Positions 52,947-62,440 of a stretch of 64,000 nucleotides of DNA are shown piece after piece. Source of the stretch: Bog-159 sp049511415 (lineage in GTDB: Bacteria > Acidobacteriota > Terriglobia > Bryobacterales > Bryobacteraceae); NCBI GenBank assembly GCA_049511415.1, contig JBEKYC010000028.1:1-64000 (forward strand), given 5' to 3'. The notes under the pieces are model-generated. The model searched no databases and was not told where the DNA came from. It saw only the letters and a list, made by a program, of their open reading frames with translations. The first letter of the stretch is position 1. Each line of letters opens with the position of its first letter. A program made the position numbers and the translations under genes.

Positions 52947-53927
52947 ATGCCGTTCCCTATTCAACGATTGCGCCGGCTGCGTGCCAGCGAGCCGATACGC
53001 AATCTGGTGCGTGAAACCCGCCTCGATCCGGCGGAGTTCATTCTGCCGCTTTTCGTGTGTCCCGGCGAACGAATCCGGCGGGAAATTGGCGCCATGCCGG
53101 GCAACTTCCAGATGTCCGTGGATGAGTTAGTACGGGAGTGCCACGAGGTACAGGCGTTAGGGGTCGGCGGTATCATTTTATTCGGCTTGCCGGAAACCAA
53201 GGACGAGGCGGCATCCGGCGCCTACGCCGAGGACGGCATTGTACAGCGAGCTATTCGGGCATTACGGGCCCAACTTCCGAGCCTGCTGATTATTACCGAC
53301 GTTTGTAACTGCGAGTACACCAGCCACGGACATTGCGGCAAAATTGTGAACGGCGAAGTGGATAACGACCAGACACTGGAGTGGCTGGCGGCCGCGGCGG
53401 TGTCGCATGCGCGCGCCGGCGCAGACATTGTGGCGCCTTCGGACATGATGGATGGCAGGGTGGGAGCTATCCGCCGGGAGTTGGACGCGGCTGGCTTTTC
53501 GCGCATCCCGATACTGGCCTATGCCGCCAAGTTCGCTTCGGTTTTTTATGGCCCATTCCGGGAGGCGGCCGAATCCGCGCCGCAATTCGGCGACCGTCGC
53601 AGCTACCAGATGGATCCGGCTAACGGCCGCGAAGCCATGCGGGAAATCGAATTGGACCTGGAGGAGGGCGCCGACATGATCATGGTCAAGCCGGCCATGC
53701 CCTATCTCGATCTGATTCACGAAGCCCGCCGCCGCTACGATGTGCCCGTCGCCGCCTACCAGGTGAGCGGCGAATTTTCCATGATCGAAGCCGCGGCGCG
53801 TAATGGTTGGATCGATCATGACCGCGCCATGATCGAGAGTTTGACTTGTATCAGGCGGGCGGGTGCGCAGATTATTTTGACTTATTTCGCCAAGCCTGCC
53901 GCCAGACTGCTCCGCGCCCAAGGCTAG
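52947..53927 (+). CDS. hemB: Porphobilinogen synthase (delta-aminolevulinic acid dehydratase)
   Basis: 326 residues; condenses two 5-aminolevulinate to porphobilinogen in heme synthesis. The zinc-binding form is seen: DVCNCEYTSHGHCG (about 115-129). Schiff-base lysines are in ILAYAAKFAS and MIMVKPAMPYLD. N-terminus RLRASEPIRNLVRETRLDPAEFILPLFV matches the family. A TACAAT at 52934-52939 is directly upstream, but no good -35. Divergent from serS. Heme made here would supply the heme-c proteins in this region. Confidence 0.95.
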   Translation: MPFPIQRLRRLRASEPIRNLVRETRLDPAEFILPLFVCPGERIRREIGAMPGNFQMSVDELVRECHEVQALGVGGIILFGLPETKDEAASGAYAEDGIVQRAIRALRAQLPSLLIITDVCNCEYTSHGHCGKIVNGEVDNDQTLEWLAAAAVSHARAGADIVAPSDMMDGRVGAIRRELDAAGFSRIPILAYAAKFASVFYGPFREAAESAPQFGDRRSYQMDPANGREAMREIELDLEEGADMIMVKPAMPYLDLIHEARRRYDVPVAAYQVSGEFSMIEAAARNGWIDHDRAMIESLTCIRRAGAQIILTYFAKPAARLLRAQG

Positions 53928-53948
53928 AGAAGTTTTCGGCGGCTCCCC

Positions 53949-54623
53949 ATGATCTCACTCCGCGGCATACGGAAGAGCTTTGACGGCAAGCGTCAAGTCA
54001 CGGCCCTTGAGCAAGTCGATTTACAAGTCGCGCGGGGTGAGATGCTTTCTATTGTGGGCGCTTCTGGCTCCGGCAAGTCGACGCTATTGAACCTGATTGG
54101 CGGACTGGATCGCCCCAGCACGGGTGAGATCCGCATCGATGGCCAGGATATCGCGCGTCTCTCGGACGACGATCTAACCCGTTTGCGGCGCGACAAGATC
54201 GGGTTCATCTTTCAGTTTTTCAATCTGCTGCCCAGTTTGAGCTGCATGGAGAACGTCGCGCTGCCCCTGCATTTGAAGGGGCTTCCGCGCCAGCAGACCA
54301 AAGCCCGCGCGCTTGAGCTGCTGGAACTGGTGCAACTCGGGCACCGCCTGGAACATCTGCCGGACGAACTCTCCGGCGGCGAGCGGCAGCGGGTGGCGAT
54401 CGCCCGCGCGCTGGCGTTTCATCCGCCGATTCTGCTGGCCGACGAACCGACCGGAAATCTGGATAGCCACACGGGCGCCGAAATCCTGCGGCTCATTCGC
54501 GATCTGCACGAGCGCCTGGGCGCCACCATCCTGATCGTGACTCACGATGCGGGCGTGGCGGAGAGTTGCCCGCGCATGGTTACCCTGCAAGACGGCCGCA
54601 TTGTGGGAGACGTGCGCCGGTGA
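53949..54623 (+). CDS. LolD/MacB-type ABC transporter ATPase
   Basis: 224 residues. Walker A GASGSGKS (about 37-44), Q-loop FQFFNLLPSLSCMENV, signature LSGGERQRVAIARAL (about 145-159), Walker B ILLADEPTGNLD and H-loop THD. This is the class that pairs with FtsX/MacB-fold permeases and drives periplasmic conformational work rather than transport through a channel. Its stop overlaps the permease GTG by 4 bp (GTGA). First of a four-gene cassette; starts 21 bp after hemB. Confidence 0.92.
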   Translation: MISLRGIRKSFDGKRQVTALEQVDLQVARGEMLSIVGASGSGKSTLLNLIGGLDRPSTGEIRIDGQDIARLSDDDLTRLRRDKIGFIFQFFNLLPSLSCMENVALPLHLKGLPRQQTKARALELLELVQLGHRLEHLPDELSGGERQRVAIARALAFHPPILLADEPTGNLDSHTGAEILRLIRDLHERLGATILIVTHDAGVAESCPRMVTLQDGRIVGDVRR

Positions 54624-57175
54624 TTCTGCTGCGCCTGATCAGTTGGCCGTACGCCCGCAAACACCTGCTGCGCTGGCTGCTCACGGTCGGCGGCATCGTG
54701 CTGGGCGTAGCGCTGCTGGTGGGCATGTATACCGCCAATCAGAGCGTTCTGGAAGCCTTCAATCGCACGGTGGAACATATCGCCGGCAAGACACAGCTTC
54801 AGATCTCGGCGGGCGATGGCGGCTTCGCCGAGGAAGTGCTGGAACGCGTGCAGAACGTGCCGGAAGTCCGCGCCGCCGCGCCGGTGATCGAGCAGGTGGT
54901 GGACAGCGGAATCCAGGGCCAGGGCAAGCTGCTGATCTTAGGCGTCGACATGACCGGCGACCGCAGCCTGCGCGATTACGATCTGGAAGGCGGCGATCAG
55001 GATGTAATGGACGATCCGCTGGTTTTCCTGGCACAGCCGGATTCCATCATTCTGACCAGCGAATTCGCGGGCCGCAATCACATCGCCAGCGGCAGCAAAC
55101 TGGCCATGAATACCATGGAAGGCGACAAGCAGTTCACCGTGCGCGGCATCCTGCGCTCGGGCGGCATGACTTCCGCCTTCGGTGGCAACCTGGCCATCAT
55201 GGATATCTATGCGGCGGAGAAATTCTTCGGCATGGGGCGGCGCTTCGACCGCATCGATATCGGGCTGAAAGATGGTGTGACGCTGGAGCAGGGCCAGGCG
55301 GCGCTGCGGCGCGCGGTGGGTCCGGGCTTCGATGTCGATCCGCCGGCCGCCCGCGGCCAGACCTTCGAATCGCTCATGGGGGTCTATACCATGACCATGA
55401 ACGTCGCCAGCGTATTCGCGTTGTTCATTGGGATGTTCATCATTTATAACTCGTTCGCCATCGCGGTGACGCAACGGCGCGCGGAGATCGGCATTCTGCG
55501 CGCGTTGGGAGCTACCCGCGGACAGATCCGCACCTTGTTTCTGGGCGAAAGCGCGATTGCCGGATTGGCCGGATCGGCGATCGGCATTGGATTCGGCCTC
55601 CTGATGGCGCAGGGACTCACGGCCAGCACCGACGCGTTCATGGAAGGCGTGATGGGTGTTTCGGCGAATGCGGATCATGTGCTGGTGCGGCCCTGGCTGT
55701 TGGTCACGGCGGCGGCGGTTGGCGTCCTCACCAGCATGATCGCGGCCGTGCTGCCGGCGCGCAATGCGGCGCGCGTCGATCCCGTGAAGGCCCTGCAGAA
55801 GGGCCAATACCAGGTGCTCTCGGCGGGCGAGAACCGGCGGCGTCGCATCGCCGCGCTGATCGCGATCACCATCGCGGCGGCATGCATCGTGTTTGGCGGC
55901 TCCGGCGCTGTCTTTTACCTGGGATACGCGCTGGCGGTGGTGGCCATGCTACTGCTGACTCCATCGTTGTCGCTGTATCTTTCGAAGCTGCTGCGGTGGC
56001 CCTTGCGCTGGCTGCGACCGGTCGAAGGATCGCTGGCCGCGGACAGCCTGATTCAAGCGCCGCGGCGGACGTCGGCCACGGTGGCGGCGCTGATGCTTTC
56101 GCTGGCCTTGGTGATTGCGCTGGGCGGCTTGGCGCGCGCGAGTTATACGGAGATCAAGGATTGGATGGACACCACCATGAATCCGGATTTGTTCGTCACC
56201 ACTTCGGAAGTGATCTCCGCGCGTACCTTTCATTTTCCGGACAGCATGACGGACGGTTTGCGGCAATTGCCGGGAATCGGCGAAGTGCAGCCGGTGCGCA
56301 TTGTGCGCATCGATTTCGGGGGCAGTCCGGTGATGCTGGTGGCGACCGATTCGGCGAGCATTGCGCGGCGCACACGCGGCCGCAAAGTGACGGCCGGCGA
56401 CTTCGACGAAATGTATCGCCTGGCCGCGGAGCAGAAAGGCGCCATCATCGCCGATAACCTGGCGCAATTGCAGAAAGTAAAGCTGGGGCAGATGCTCGAA
56501 ATCCGCACGCCATCGGGCGTGGCGCGGTTGCCAGTGGTGGGCATACTGAAAGACTACTCAAACCAGTTGGGCACAATTTTCATCGACCGTGTTTTATACC
56601 GGCGATATTGGAAAGACGATGCCGTGGATGTCTTCCGGGTCTATTTAGCGCCCGCGGTTTCGGTGGCGGACGTCAAATCGCGGATTCTCGACCGGTTCTC
56701 ACGGGAACGCCGCCTTTTTGTGCTGACGAATAAAGATGTGCGCAGTTACGTCTTGAAGGTAACCGACCAGTGGTTCGCGATGACGTATTTGCAGCTCTTC
56801 GTGGCCGTGCTGGTGGCGATTCTGGGCATTGTCAACACACTGACGGTGTCCATTGCCGACCGGCGGCGCGAGTTGGGCGTGCTGCGCGCGGTGGGCGGGC
56901 TGCGCAATCAGATTCGCCATACGATTTGGATGGAAGCGCTGGCGATCGGCGTGATCGGGCTGACCCTGGGCGTGGCGGCAGGCGCGGTCAACCTGTATTA
57001 CCAACTGACCGTCTCACGGGAGAGTTTCGCGGGGATCGCACTCGATTACACTTTTCCGTACGGCATCGTGGCCGTGCTGGTGCCCGTGATTCTGGGCGCT
57101 GCGTTTGGCTCGGCGCTGCTCCCTGCGGAGGCCGCGGTCCGCAGTTCGCTGGTGGAGGCTCTCGAATATGAATAA
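54620..57175 (+). CDS. Large MacB/FtsX-type ABC permease (two fused halves)
   Basis: 851 residues from GTG 54620. TM1 is at about 17-38 (LLTVGGIVLGVALLVGMYTAN), then a periplasmic MacB-core-like domain (about 40-255). A first FtsX bundle of three helices follows (about 262-385, with MFIIYNSFAIAVTQRRAEIGILRALGATRGQI). A central pair near 410-455 and a second periplasmic domain (about 510-710) come next, then a second FtsX bundle (LFVAVLVAILGIVNTLTVSIADRRRELGVLRAVGGLRNQI). The duplicated layout is that of LolC/E-like or devC-like permeases. With LolD-type ATPase, LolA-like protein and a beta-barrel, it likely helps move lipid or lipoprotein across the envelope (inference). Confidence 0.88.
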   Translation: MILLRLISWPYARKHLLRWLLTVGGIVLGVALLVGMYTANQSVLEAFNRTVEHIAGKTQLQISAGDGGFAEEVLERVQNVPEVRAAAPVIEQVVDSGIQGQGKLLILGVDMTGDRSLRDYDLEGGDQDVMDDPLVFLAQPDSIILTSEFAGRNHIASGSKLAMNTMEGDKQFTVRGILRSGGMTSAFGGNLAIMDIYAAEKFFGMGRRFDRIDIGLKDGVTLEQGQAALRRAVGPGFDVDPPAARGQTFESLMGVYTMTMNVASVFALFIGMFIIYNSFAIAVTQRRAEIGILRALGATRGQIRTLFLGESAIAGLAGSAIGIGFGLLMAQGLTASTDAFMEGVMGVSANADHVLVRPWLLVTAAAVGVLTSMIAAVLPARNAARVDPVKALQKGQYQVLSAGENRRRRIAALIAITIAAACIVFGGSGAVFYLGYALAVVAMLLLTPSLSLYLSKLLRWPLRWLRPVEGSLAADSLIQAPRRTSATVAALMLSLALVIALGGLARASYTEIKDWMDTTMNPDLFVTTSEVISARTFHFPDSMTDGLRQLPGIGEVQPVRIVRIDFGGSPVMLVATDSASIARRTRGRKVTAGDFDEMYRLAAEQKGAIIADNLAQLQKVKLGQMLEIRTPSGVARLPVVGILKDYSNQLGTIFIDRVLYRRYWKDDAVDVFRVYLAPAVSVADVKSRILDRFSRERRLFVLTNKDVRSYVLKVTDQWFAMTYLQLFVAVLVAILGIVNTLTVSIADRRRELGVLRAVGGLRNQIRHTIWMEALAIGVIGLTLGVAAGAVNLYYQLTVSRESFAGIALDYTFPYGIVAVLVPVILGAAFGSALLPAEAAVRSSLVEALEYE

Positions 57176-57923
57176 GTCCATGATTCTTGCGTTGCTCATG
57201 GCGACTGCCGCAGGCGCGGCCGAGGACGCGCGGCAGATCGTGGCCGAGTCGCAGCGCCGCGGGCGCGCCGATTCGCAACGCTACGAGGGTTCGCTCGAAG
57301 TAATCAGCGCTAATAACAAGGTCACCAAGAAGCGCTGGCAATCGGACCGGCTGGGTTCGTACGGTAACAGCAAGGCGGTCATCCGCTTTACCGAGCCTCC
57401 CGAGGTCAAAGGCGTGGCGCTGCTGGTGGTGAACCATCCGGACCGTTCGTCGGATCAATGGATGTGGACACCGGCCATCGGCCGCGACCGCCGCATCGCG
57501 CAGCAGGACCGATCCACGCGGTTCTTCGGCACGGACTTCAGTTTCGAAGACCTGGAGGAGCGCGACGTCGAGCAGTTCGAATACAAGCTGGATGGCGAGG
57601 AGGCGATCGATGGCGCCGTATGCTGGCGCATCGAATCGAAGCCCAAGCAGGGCAAGAGTTCCCAATACACGTCCGCGCGCGTGTGGATTCGCAAAGACAA
57701 TTATGTTCCGGTGCAGTATGAAAACTACACCAAGGATAAATTGGTGCGCCGCCTGGTGGAGCGGGATATCCAGAATATTCAGGGGATCTGGACCGCGCGG
57801 CTGCTGGAAATGACGGACTTGGGGCGCAATAGCCGCACCATCCTGAAACTGGAGAATGTGCACTACAACGTGCCCATGAAGGACGACGATTTTACGGTGC
57901 AGGCGCTACGGCGGCAGATGTGA
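57168..57923 (+). CDS. Outer membrane lipoprotein-sorting (LolA-like) periplasmic protein
   Basis: 251 residues. Signal peptide MILALLMATAAGAA, then a LolA/LolB-fold domain of the PF17131 type: KKRWQSDRLGSYGNSKAVIRFTEPPEVKGVALLVVNHPDRSSDQWMWTPAIGRDRRIAQQDRSTRFFGTDFSFEDLEERD. The half-barrel could carry a lipid through the periplasm. The ATG overlaps the permease stop by 8 bp. In other bacteria these proteins sit beside MMPL/RND-type pumps and DUF1302-like barrels; here the pump is a MacB-type ABC. Confidence 0.85.
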   Translation: MNKSMILALLMATAAGAAEDARQIVAESQRRGRADSQRYEGSLEVISANNKVTKKRWQSDRLGSYGNSKAVIRFTEPPEVKGVALLVVNHPDRSSDQWMWTPAIGRDRRIAQQDRSTRFFGTDFSFEDLEERDVEQFEYKLDGEEAIDGAVCWRIESKPKQGKSSQYTSARVWIRKDNYVPVQYENYTKDKLVRRLVERDIQNIQGIWTARLLEMTDLGRNSRTILKLENVHYNVPMKDDDFTVQALRRQM

Positions 57924-59143
57924 TCGCGCGGGCTTGGGTCTGCGGGCTGTGGCTCGCCCTGCTCACGGCCGCGGCGTGCGGACAGAATTTTACGCAACGC
58001 GGCTTCCTGGAAGCCGACTTCATCGGCTTTCCGCAAACCGCGCCTGACGACAGCGGGCAGGAGATCGGCGAGGCGCTGTTTCGTTATGAAGCTTTTTACA
58101 AACTGAATTCAGACTGGCAATTTGCCGGCGGCATCGACGCGCGCACGGACACGCACGAGCAGGTAGATCGCGCCTGGGAGCTTTCCTGGGACGATCGCCA
58201 GCAGCGGCGCCCATCGTTCGAAGTGCGGCAACTCAATGCCACGTACTCCAAGAAAAAGCTGACCGTAGTATTGGGAAAGCAGTTCATCCGCTGGGGCAAG
58301 GCCGATATCCTGAATCCTACCGACCGCTTCGCCCCGCAGGACTACCTGACCGTTGTGGATACCGACTTCTTGGGCATCACCGCGGCACGCTTAACCTATG
58401 GCGGGCAAGCGGACACGATCGATGTGGTATGGTCGCCCCTGTTCACGCCCAGCCGTATCCCGCTGCTCGACCAGCGTTGGAGCAACCTGCCGCCGGGTTA
58501 CGCGGTTCAGGAACTGCAGCCGTCGTTTCCGGGCGGGTCGCAACTGGGCGCGCGCTGGAACCACATCGGGCGGGTGGCGGAGTATTCGCTGTCGTTCTAC
58601 GACGGCTTCAACAATCTGCCGCTGTTTAACTTTTCCGAGCCGCAGACTTTGACGGTGGATGTGGCGCGATATTATCCGCAGATGCGCATGTACGGCGGCG
58701 ACGCCGCGATTCCGCTGAAGGGCCTAACCATCAAGACGGAGGCGGCGTATTTCACATCCACCACGCACACGGAAGATGAATATGTCTTGTACGTGGTGCA
58801 AGCCGAACGGCAGGCCGGCGAATGGTTTTTCATCGGCGGATATGCCGGGCAGGTGGTGACGCTGCATCGTTCGGTATTCGACTTCGCTCCGGACCGCGGC
58901 CTGACGAGCGCCTTCCTGGGCCGCGCCGGTTATACCATCGACACCAATCGCAATGTGGCGCTTGAGACCGCCATCCGGCAGAACGGCGCCGGCATGTGGG
59001 TGAAGCTCGAATACTCGCAGGCGATCGGGGCGCATTGGCGCGCCACCGCCGGATTCACGTTGATTCGCGGCGATGCGTCGGATTTTTTGGGCCAGTACCG
59101 CCGCAACTCGCACGCCCTGCTGGCGCTGCGGTATAGCTTCTGA
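57920..59143 (+). CDS. Outer-membrane beta-barrel protein (DUF1302-like)
   Basis: 407 residues. Starts at GTG 57920 overlapping the previous stop (GTGA). A signal peptide (VCGLWLALLTAAACG) is followed by alternating amphipathic strands, for example QLNATYSKKKLTVVLGKQFIRWGKADILNPTDRFAPQDY, a stretch typical of DUF1302-type barrels, and ending in LLALRYSF with C-terminal Phe. Likely the outer-membrane partner of the LolA-like protein and ABC pump. Exact family not verified. Confidence 0.78.
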   Translation: MIARAWVCGLWLALLTAAACGQNFTQRGFLEADFIGFPQTAPDDSGQEIGEALFRYEAFYKLNSDWQFAGGIDARTDTHEQVDRAWELSWDDRQQRRPSFEVRQLNATYSKKKLTVVLGKQFIRWGKADILNPTDRFAPQDYLTVVDTDFLGITAARLTYGGQADTIDVVWSPLFTPSRIPLLDQRWSNLPPGYAVQELQPSFPGGSQLGARWNHIGRVAEYSLSFYDGFNNLPLFNFSEPQTLTVDVARYYPQMRMYGGDAAIPLKGLTIKTEAAYFTSTTHTEDEYVLYVVQAERQAGEWFFIGGYAGQVVTLHRSVFDFAPDRGLTSAFLGRAGYTIDTNRNVALETAIRQNGAGMWVKLEYSQAIGAHWRATAGFTLIRGDASDFLGQYRRNSHALLALRYSF

Positions 59144-59177
59144 GGACGCGCATCGTTTTTGGTGTTAGGGTGGGGAG

Positions 59178-60506
59178 ATGAAATTCGGCTGGATGCTGGT
59201 GACCATTATGTCCACTCTTGTTCTGCGCGCGGCGCAAATCGGCGAAATCCGAGCGATCATGGAAGGCCGCGTGGAAACGGGCCGGGCGATAGGTATAGTC
59301 ACCGGCACCATCGATGCCAAGGGCCGTCAGATCGTCGCGGCCGGCAAGGTGTCGCGGGATGGGTCGCAGGCGCCGGACGGAGACACAGTTTTTGAAATCG
59401 GCTCCGTTACCAAGGTGTTCACGTCGCTGATCCTGGCCGACATGATCGAGAAGGGCGAGGCCAAGCCGGACGATCCAGTCTCGAAGTTCCTGCCGGCCAC
59501 GGTGAAAGTGCCCAGCCGCAACGGGCGCCAGATTACGCTGCTGGATCTTTCCATGCAGATCTCCGGACTCCCGCGGCTACCGGATAATTTGAAGCCCGCC
59601 GATCCCGGAAACCCGTACGTGGATTATGACGCGGCCAAACTTTACGATTTCCTCTCCGGCTATCAACTCAAGCGGGATCCCGGCGAGAAGTACGAGTATT
59701 CCAACCTGGCCGTGGGTCTTTTGGGCCACGCGCTGGCGTTGAAGGCCGGTATGAGTTACGAGGAACTGCTGCGGAAACGGATCTTCGCGCCGTTGGGGAT
59801 GACCAGCACTTCGCTGACGCTTTCCAATGAGATGAAGAAGCGCCTGGCGCCCGGATATAGCGCTTCGTTGCAACCCGTAAAAAACTGGGATTTCGACGTC
59901 CTGGCCGGTTGCGGCGGCATACGCTCGACGGTCAACGACATGTTGAAGTTCCTGGCTGCCAATCTGGAATTGACCGATTCGCCCCTGCGGAACGCCATGC
60001 GGCGCATGCGCTCCGTCGACAAGGATACCGGCGAACCGGATTTAAAGATCGCCATGGCATGGCATATTTTCACGAAGTTCGACGAGCAAATCTACTGGCA
60101 CAACGGCGGCACCTACGGTTACCGGTCGTTTGTCGGGTTTAACCCGTCCACGAAGGAAGGCGTCGTAATCCTGTGCAATACTTTCGTGGACAACGACGAT
60201 CTGGGGCGGCACATTCTAGAGAGCCGGTATCCGGTTGTATCCATGCAGAAAGAGGTTCAGTTGGATGCGGGGATTTTGGAGCGCTACGTAGGGGAATACG
60301 AAATCATACCGGCTTTCCGGATATCGGTCACGCGGGAGGGCTCCCGGCTCTTTCTACAGGCAACCGGTCAGCCGCGCTTCGAAATCTTCGCTAAATCGGA
60401 CACGGAATTCTTTCTGAAAGTGGTGGATGCGCAGATTACTTTCGGGAAGGACGGTTTGGTTCTGCACCAGAACGGCGCCGACCAGAAGGCAAAGAGGATA
60501 AATTGA
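59178..60506 (+). CDS. Serine hydrolase of the class C beta-lactamase/penicillin-binding family
   Basis: 442 residues with a hydrophobic N-terminal stretch (MLVTIMSTLVLRAAQ). The active-site SxxK is in EIGSVTKVFTSL (about 72-83), YxN is YEYSNLAVG (about 176-179), and the KTG-equivalent is HNGGTYG (about 311-317). The C-terminal domain (about 350-442) resembles the DUF3471-type tail of these hydrolases. Members are esterases, D-amino-acid peptidases or beta-lactamases; substrate is unclear. 34 bp after the barrel gene. Confidence 0.85.
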   Translation: MKFGWMLVTIMSTLVLRAAQIGEIRAIMEGRVETGRAIGIVTGTIDAKGRQIVAAGKVSRDGSQAPDGDTVFEIGSVTKVFTSLILADMIEKGEAKPDDPVSKFLPATVKVPSRNGRQITLLDLSMQISGLPRLPDNLKPADPGNPYVDYDAAKLYDFLSGYQLKRDPGEKYEYSNLAVGLLGHALALKAGMSYEELLRKRIFAPLGMTSTSLTLSNEMKKRLAPGYSASLQPVKNWDFDVLAGCGGIRSTVNDMLKFLAANLELTDSPLRNAMRRMRSVDKDTGEPDLKIAMAWHIFTKFDEQIYWHNGGTYGYRSFVGFNPSTKEGVVILCNTFVDNDDLGRHILESRYPVVSMQKEVQLDAGILERYVGEYEIIPAFRISVTREGSRLFLQATGQPRFEIFAKSDTEFFLKVVDAQITFGKDGLVLHQNGADQKAKRIN

Positions 60507-60971
60507 GGACAACCATCCACGCGAATGCGTGAGATGACCCACTGTGACCCACACCTTTGAGGGCTTGGCCTGGAAGGCTAGGCACTCAACGGAAGGGGAT
60601 GCGCCACAGGCTGTGCGGTATAGTCGACCGGAACCATCGGAAGGGATGCTTGCGATAACGCTAACAACAGGTTTTCACTGCTGTTACAAACGCATGGGAG
60701 AACATCGTTTGCGAAGTAGCCCTGACATGGGGCCGGTTGGCCTGCAAAACAATAACTCTTGTGCATATATTTAGCTCGTCGTCACATCCTTCGAGCAATT
60801 CGCTCGCCGTTCGTGGAGGACTTCACTGGCCTCTGGCTGTATACAATTCGATCATGTACTCTTATGTGCATCGTGTCAACTGAGTTTCTTGGTTTTTTTC
60901 TTAATTAATTCTGTGCGATCTTCCTCATTGGCGTTCTCGTTGCTTCTACGGCCTATTGGGAGGCAGAATTT
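60507..60971. other. Non-coding gap
   Basis: 465 bp with no convincing frame. The first half is GC-rich and contains several inverted repeats, including CACGC-GAAT-GCGTG near 60518-60531 and the hairpin listed separately. The second half (60780-60960) is AT-rich and should carry the promoter of the next gene; GGGAGGCAGAATTT is its ribosome site. Confidence 0.55.
60662..60686 (+). repeat. Hairpin-forming inverted repeat
   Basis: TAACAACAG (60662-60670), 7-nt loop, CTGCTGTTA (60678-60686): nine paired positions with one mismatch. There is no T-run after it, so it is not a standard terminator; it may be part of a structured RNA. Confidence 0.5.
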
Positions 60972-61607
60972 ATGGCCGGCAAGAATACATCGGTGTTCGG
61001 CGTTTATCATGACAGGCCTGGCGTTGAGGAAGCGGTGAATGTGCTGTGCGCCGGCGGATTTCGGGGCGCGGACATCTCCGTTCTATTCCAGGAGAACCAA
61101 GGTACTAAGGATTTTGCTCATGTTAAGAGTACGAAAGCGCCTGAGGGCGCGGTTGCAGGCGCAGTTTTGGGGGCGATCATCGGCGCCGTGTTCGCGTGGC
61201 TCGTAAGCACCGGGAATTTGACGGTATCGGGGCTCGACGTTCTGAGGACCACTACCCCTTGGGTGGCGGCGTTAGCCGGATTGGGTTCGTTTGGAATCCT
61301 GGGAGGCATAATCGGTGCTTCGATCGGCTTGGGGCTGCCGGAGTTTGAAGCCAAGCGCTTCCAGGGCCGGCGGCGGCACGGTGGCGCTTTGATGTCCGTG
61401 CATTGCGACAATCACGACTGGGCCAAACGCGCCAAGGATATCCTGCGTCAAACGGGCGCCGAGGACGTAGCGGTTGCGAGCGAAGCCGGGGCGGATTTCT
61501 CCGTTAGCGACAAACCGATGCAGCGCACACGCAGAGCCATCGGCGATCCACCCTGCGGGGATACGCCGGTGGTGGTGGAGCAGGTAGATCGTCGAGACTT
61601 GCCGTAA
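60972..61607 (+). CDS. YflT/general-stress-protein-17M-like membrane protein
   Basis: 211 residues. An N-terminal alpha/beta module (SVFGVYHDRPGVEEAVNVLCAGGFRGADISVLFQEN, about 7-42) is followed by KAPEGAVAGAVLGAIIGAVFAWLV and GLGSFGILGGIIGASIGLGLPEFEAKRF, two Gly-rich hydrophobic hairpins (about 58-122). A second alpha/beta half follows (GGALMSVHCDNHDWAKRAKDILRQTGAEDVAVA). This split layout is typical of the general-stress-protein 17M family. Function is not established. GGGAGG precedes the ATG. Confidence 0.72.
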   Translation: MAGKNTSVFGVYHDRPGVEEAVNVLCAGGFRGADISVLFQENQGTKDFAHVKSTKAPEGAVAGAVLGAIIGAVFAWLVSTGNLTVSGLDVLRTTTPWVAALAGLGSFGILGGIIGASIGLGLPEFEAKRFQGRRRHGGALMSVHCDNHDWAKRAKDILRQTGAEDVAVASEAGADFSVSDKPMQRTRRAIGDPPCGDTPVVVEQVDRRDLP

Positions 61608-61645
61608 CTGCGATCCGTTGCGGCTCTGTGCGCTATCATGACCGG

Positions 61646-62440
61646 ATGCGCACACGGATGGCGCTCGTATTGATTCTGACGGGAACGGCTTGGGCGGGCG
61701 ATCTGGAGGTTCCGGCTCGTTCCCGCGTGGAAGCCTTCCGGGGCAGCGGGCAGTGGGAACCGGTGCGTATCGATGTACGGCTTTCTCCTGCTCAGACCGC
61801 GATCCTGATCTGTGACATGTGGGACAAACACTGGTGCGCGGGCGCATCACGGCGTGTGGCAGCTCTCGCGGAGCGGATGGCGCCGGTGATCGCCATGGCA
61901 CGCGCGCACGGAGTGCAAATCATCCATGCTCCGTCGGAGACCATGGATTTCTATAAGGATTGGCCGCAGCGCCTGCGCATCTTGCGCGTCACGCCGGTCG
62001 AGCCGCCCGCCCCTCTCGGCCTTTCCGATCCGCCGTTGCCTGTCGACGACCGGAGCGGCGGGTGCGATACGGGCGACGCACAGTACAAAGCCTGGACGCG
62101 CGAGATCGCAACGCTTTCCATGAGTGATTCCGACGTCATCTCCGACGATGGGAACCAGATTTACAGTTTCTTGCATGAACGCGGTATTCGGAACCTGCTC
62201 ATCATGGGCGTGCACGTGAACATGTGCGTCCTGAACCGGACATTCGCGATCAAGAAAATGACCAACTGGGGCATCCGCTGCCTGCTGGTCAGAGATTTGA
62301 CGGACAGCATGTACGACCCAAAGGATCGCCCTTATGTGAGCCATGATCGGGGCACCGAATTGGTGGTCGAACACATCGAAAAATACTGGTGCCCTACCAC
62401 CACAAGCGGAGAACTTACGAATGCTCTCGCCCGCCCCTAG
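61646..62440 (+). CDS. Exported isochorismatase-family cysteine hydrolase
   Basis: 264 residues from ATG 61646, with a short signal peptide (MRTRMALVLILTGTAWA). The isochorismatase-like fold shows the catalytic Asp in TAILICDMWDKHWC and the nucleophilic Cys in MGVHVNMCVLNRTF. The Lys of the triad is not obvious from motifs. Exported members are unusual; most are cytoplasmic amidases. The last 4 bp overlap the convergent GT39 gene. Substrate unknown. A GTG at 61628 is a weaker start. Confidence 0.78.
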   Translation: MRTRMALVLILTGTAWAGDLEVPARSRVEAFRGSGQWEPVRIDVRLSPAQTAILICDMWDKHWCAGASRRVAALAERMAPVIAMARAHGVQIIHAPSETMDFYKDWPQRLRILRVTPVEPPAPLGLSDPPLPVDDRSGGCDTGDAQYKAWTREIATLSMSDSDVISDDGNQIYSFLHERGIRNLLIMGVHVNMCVLNRTFAIKKMTNWGIRCLLVRDLTDSMYDPKDRPYVSHDRGTELVVEHIEKYWCPTTTSGELTNALARP

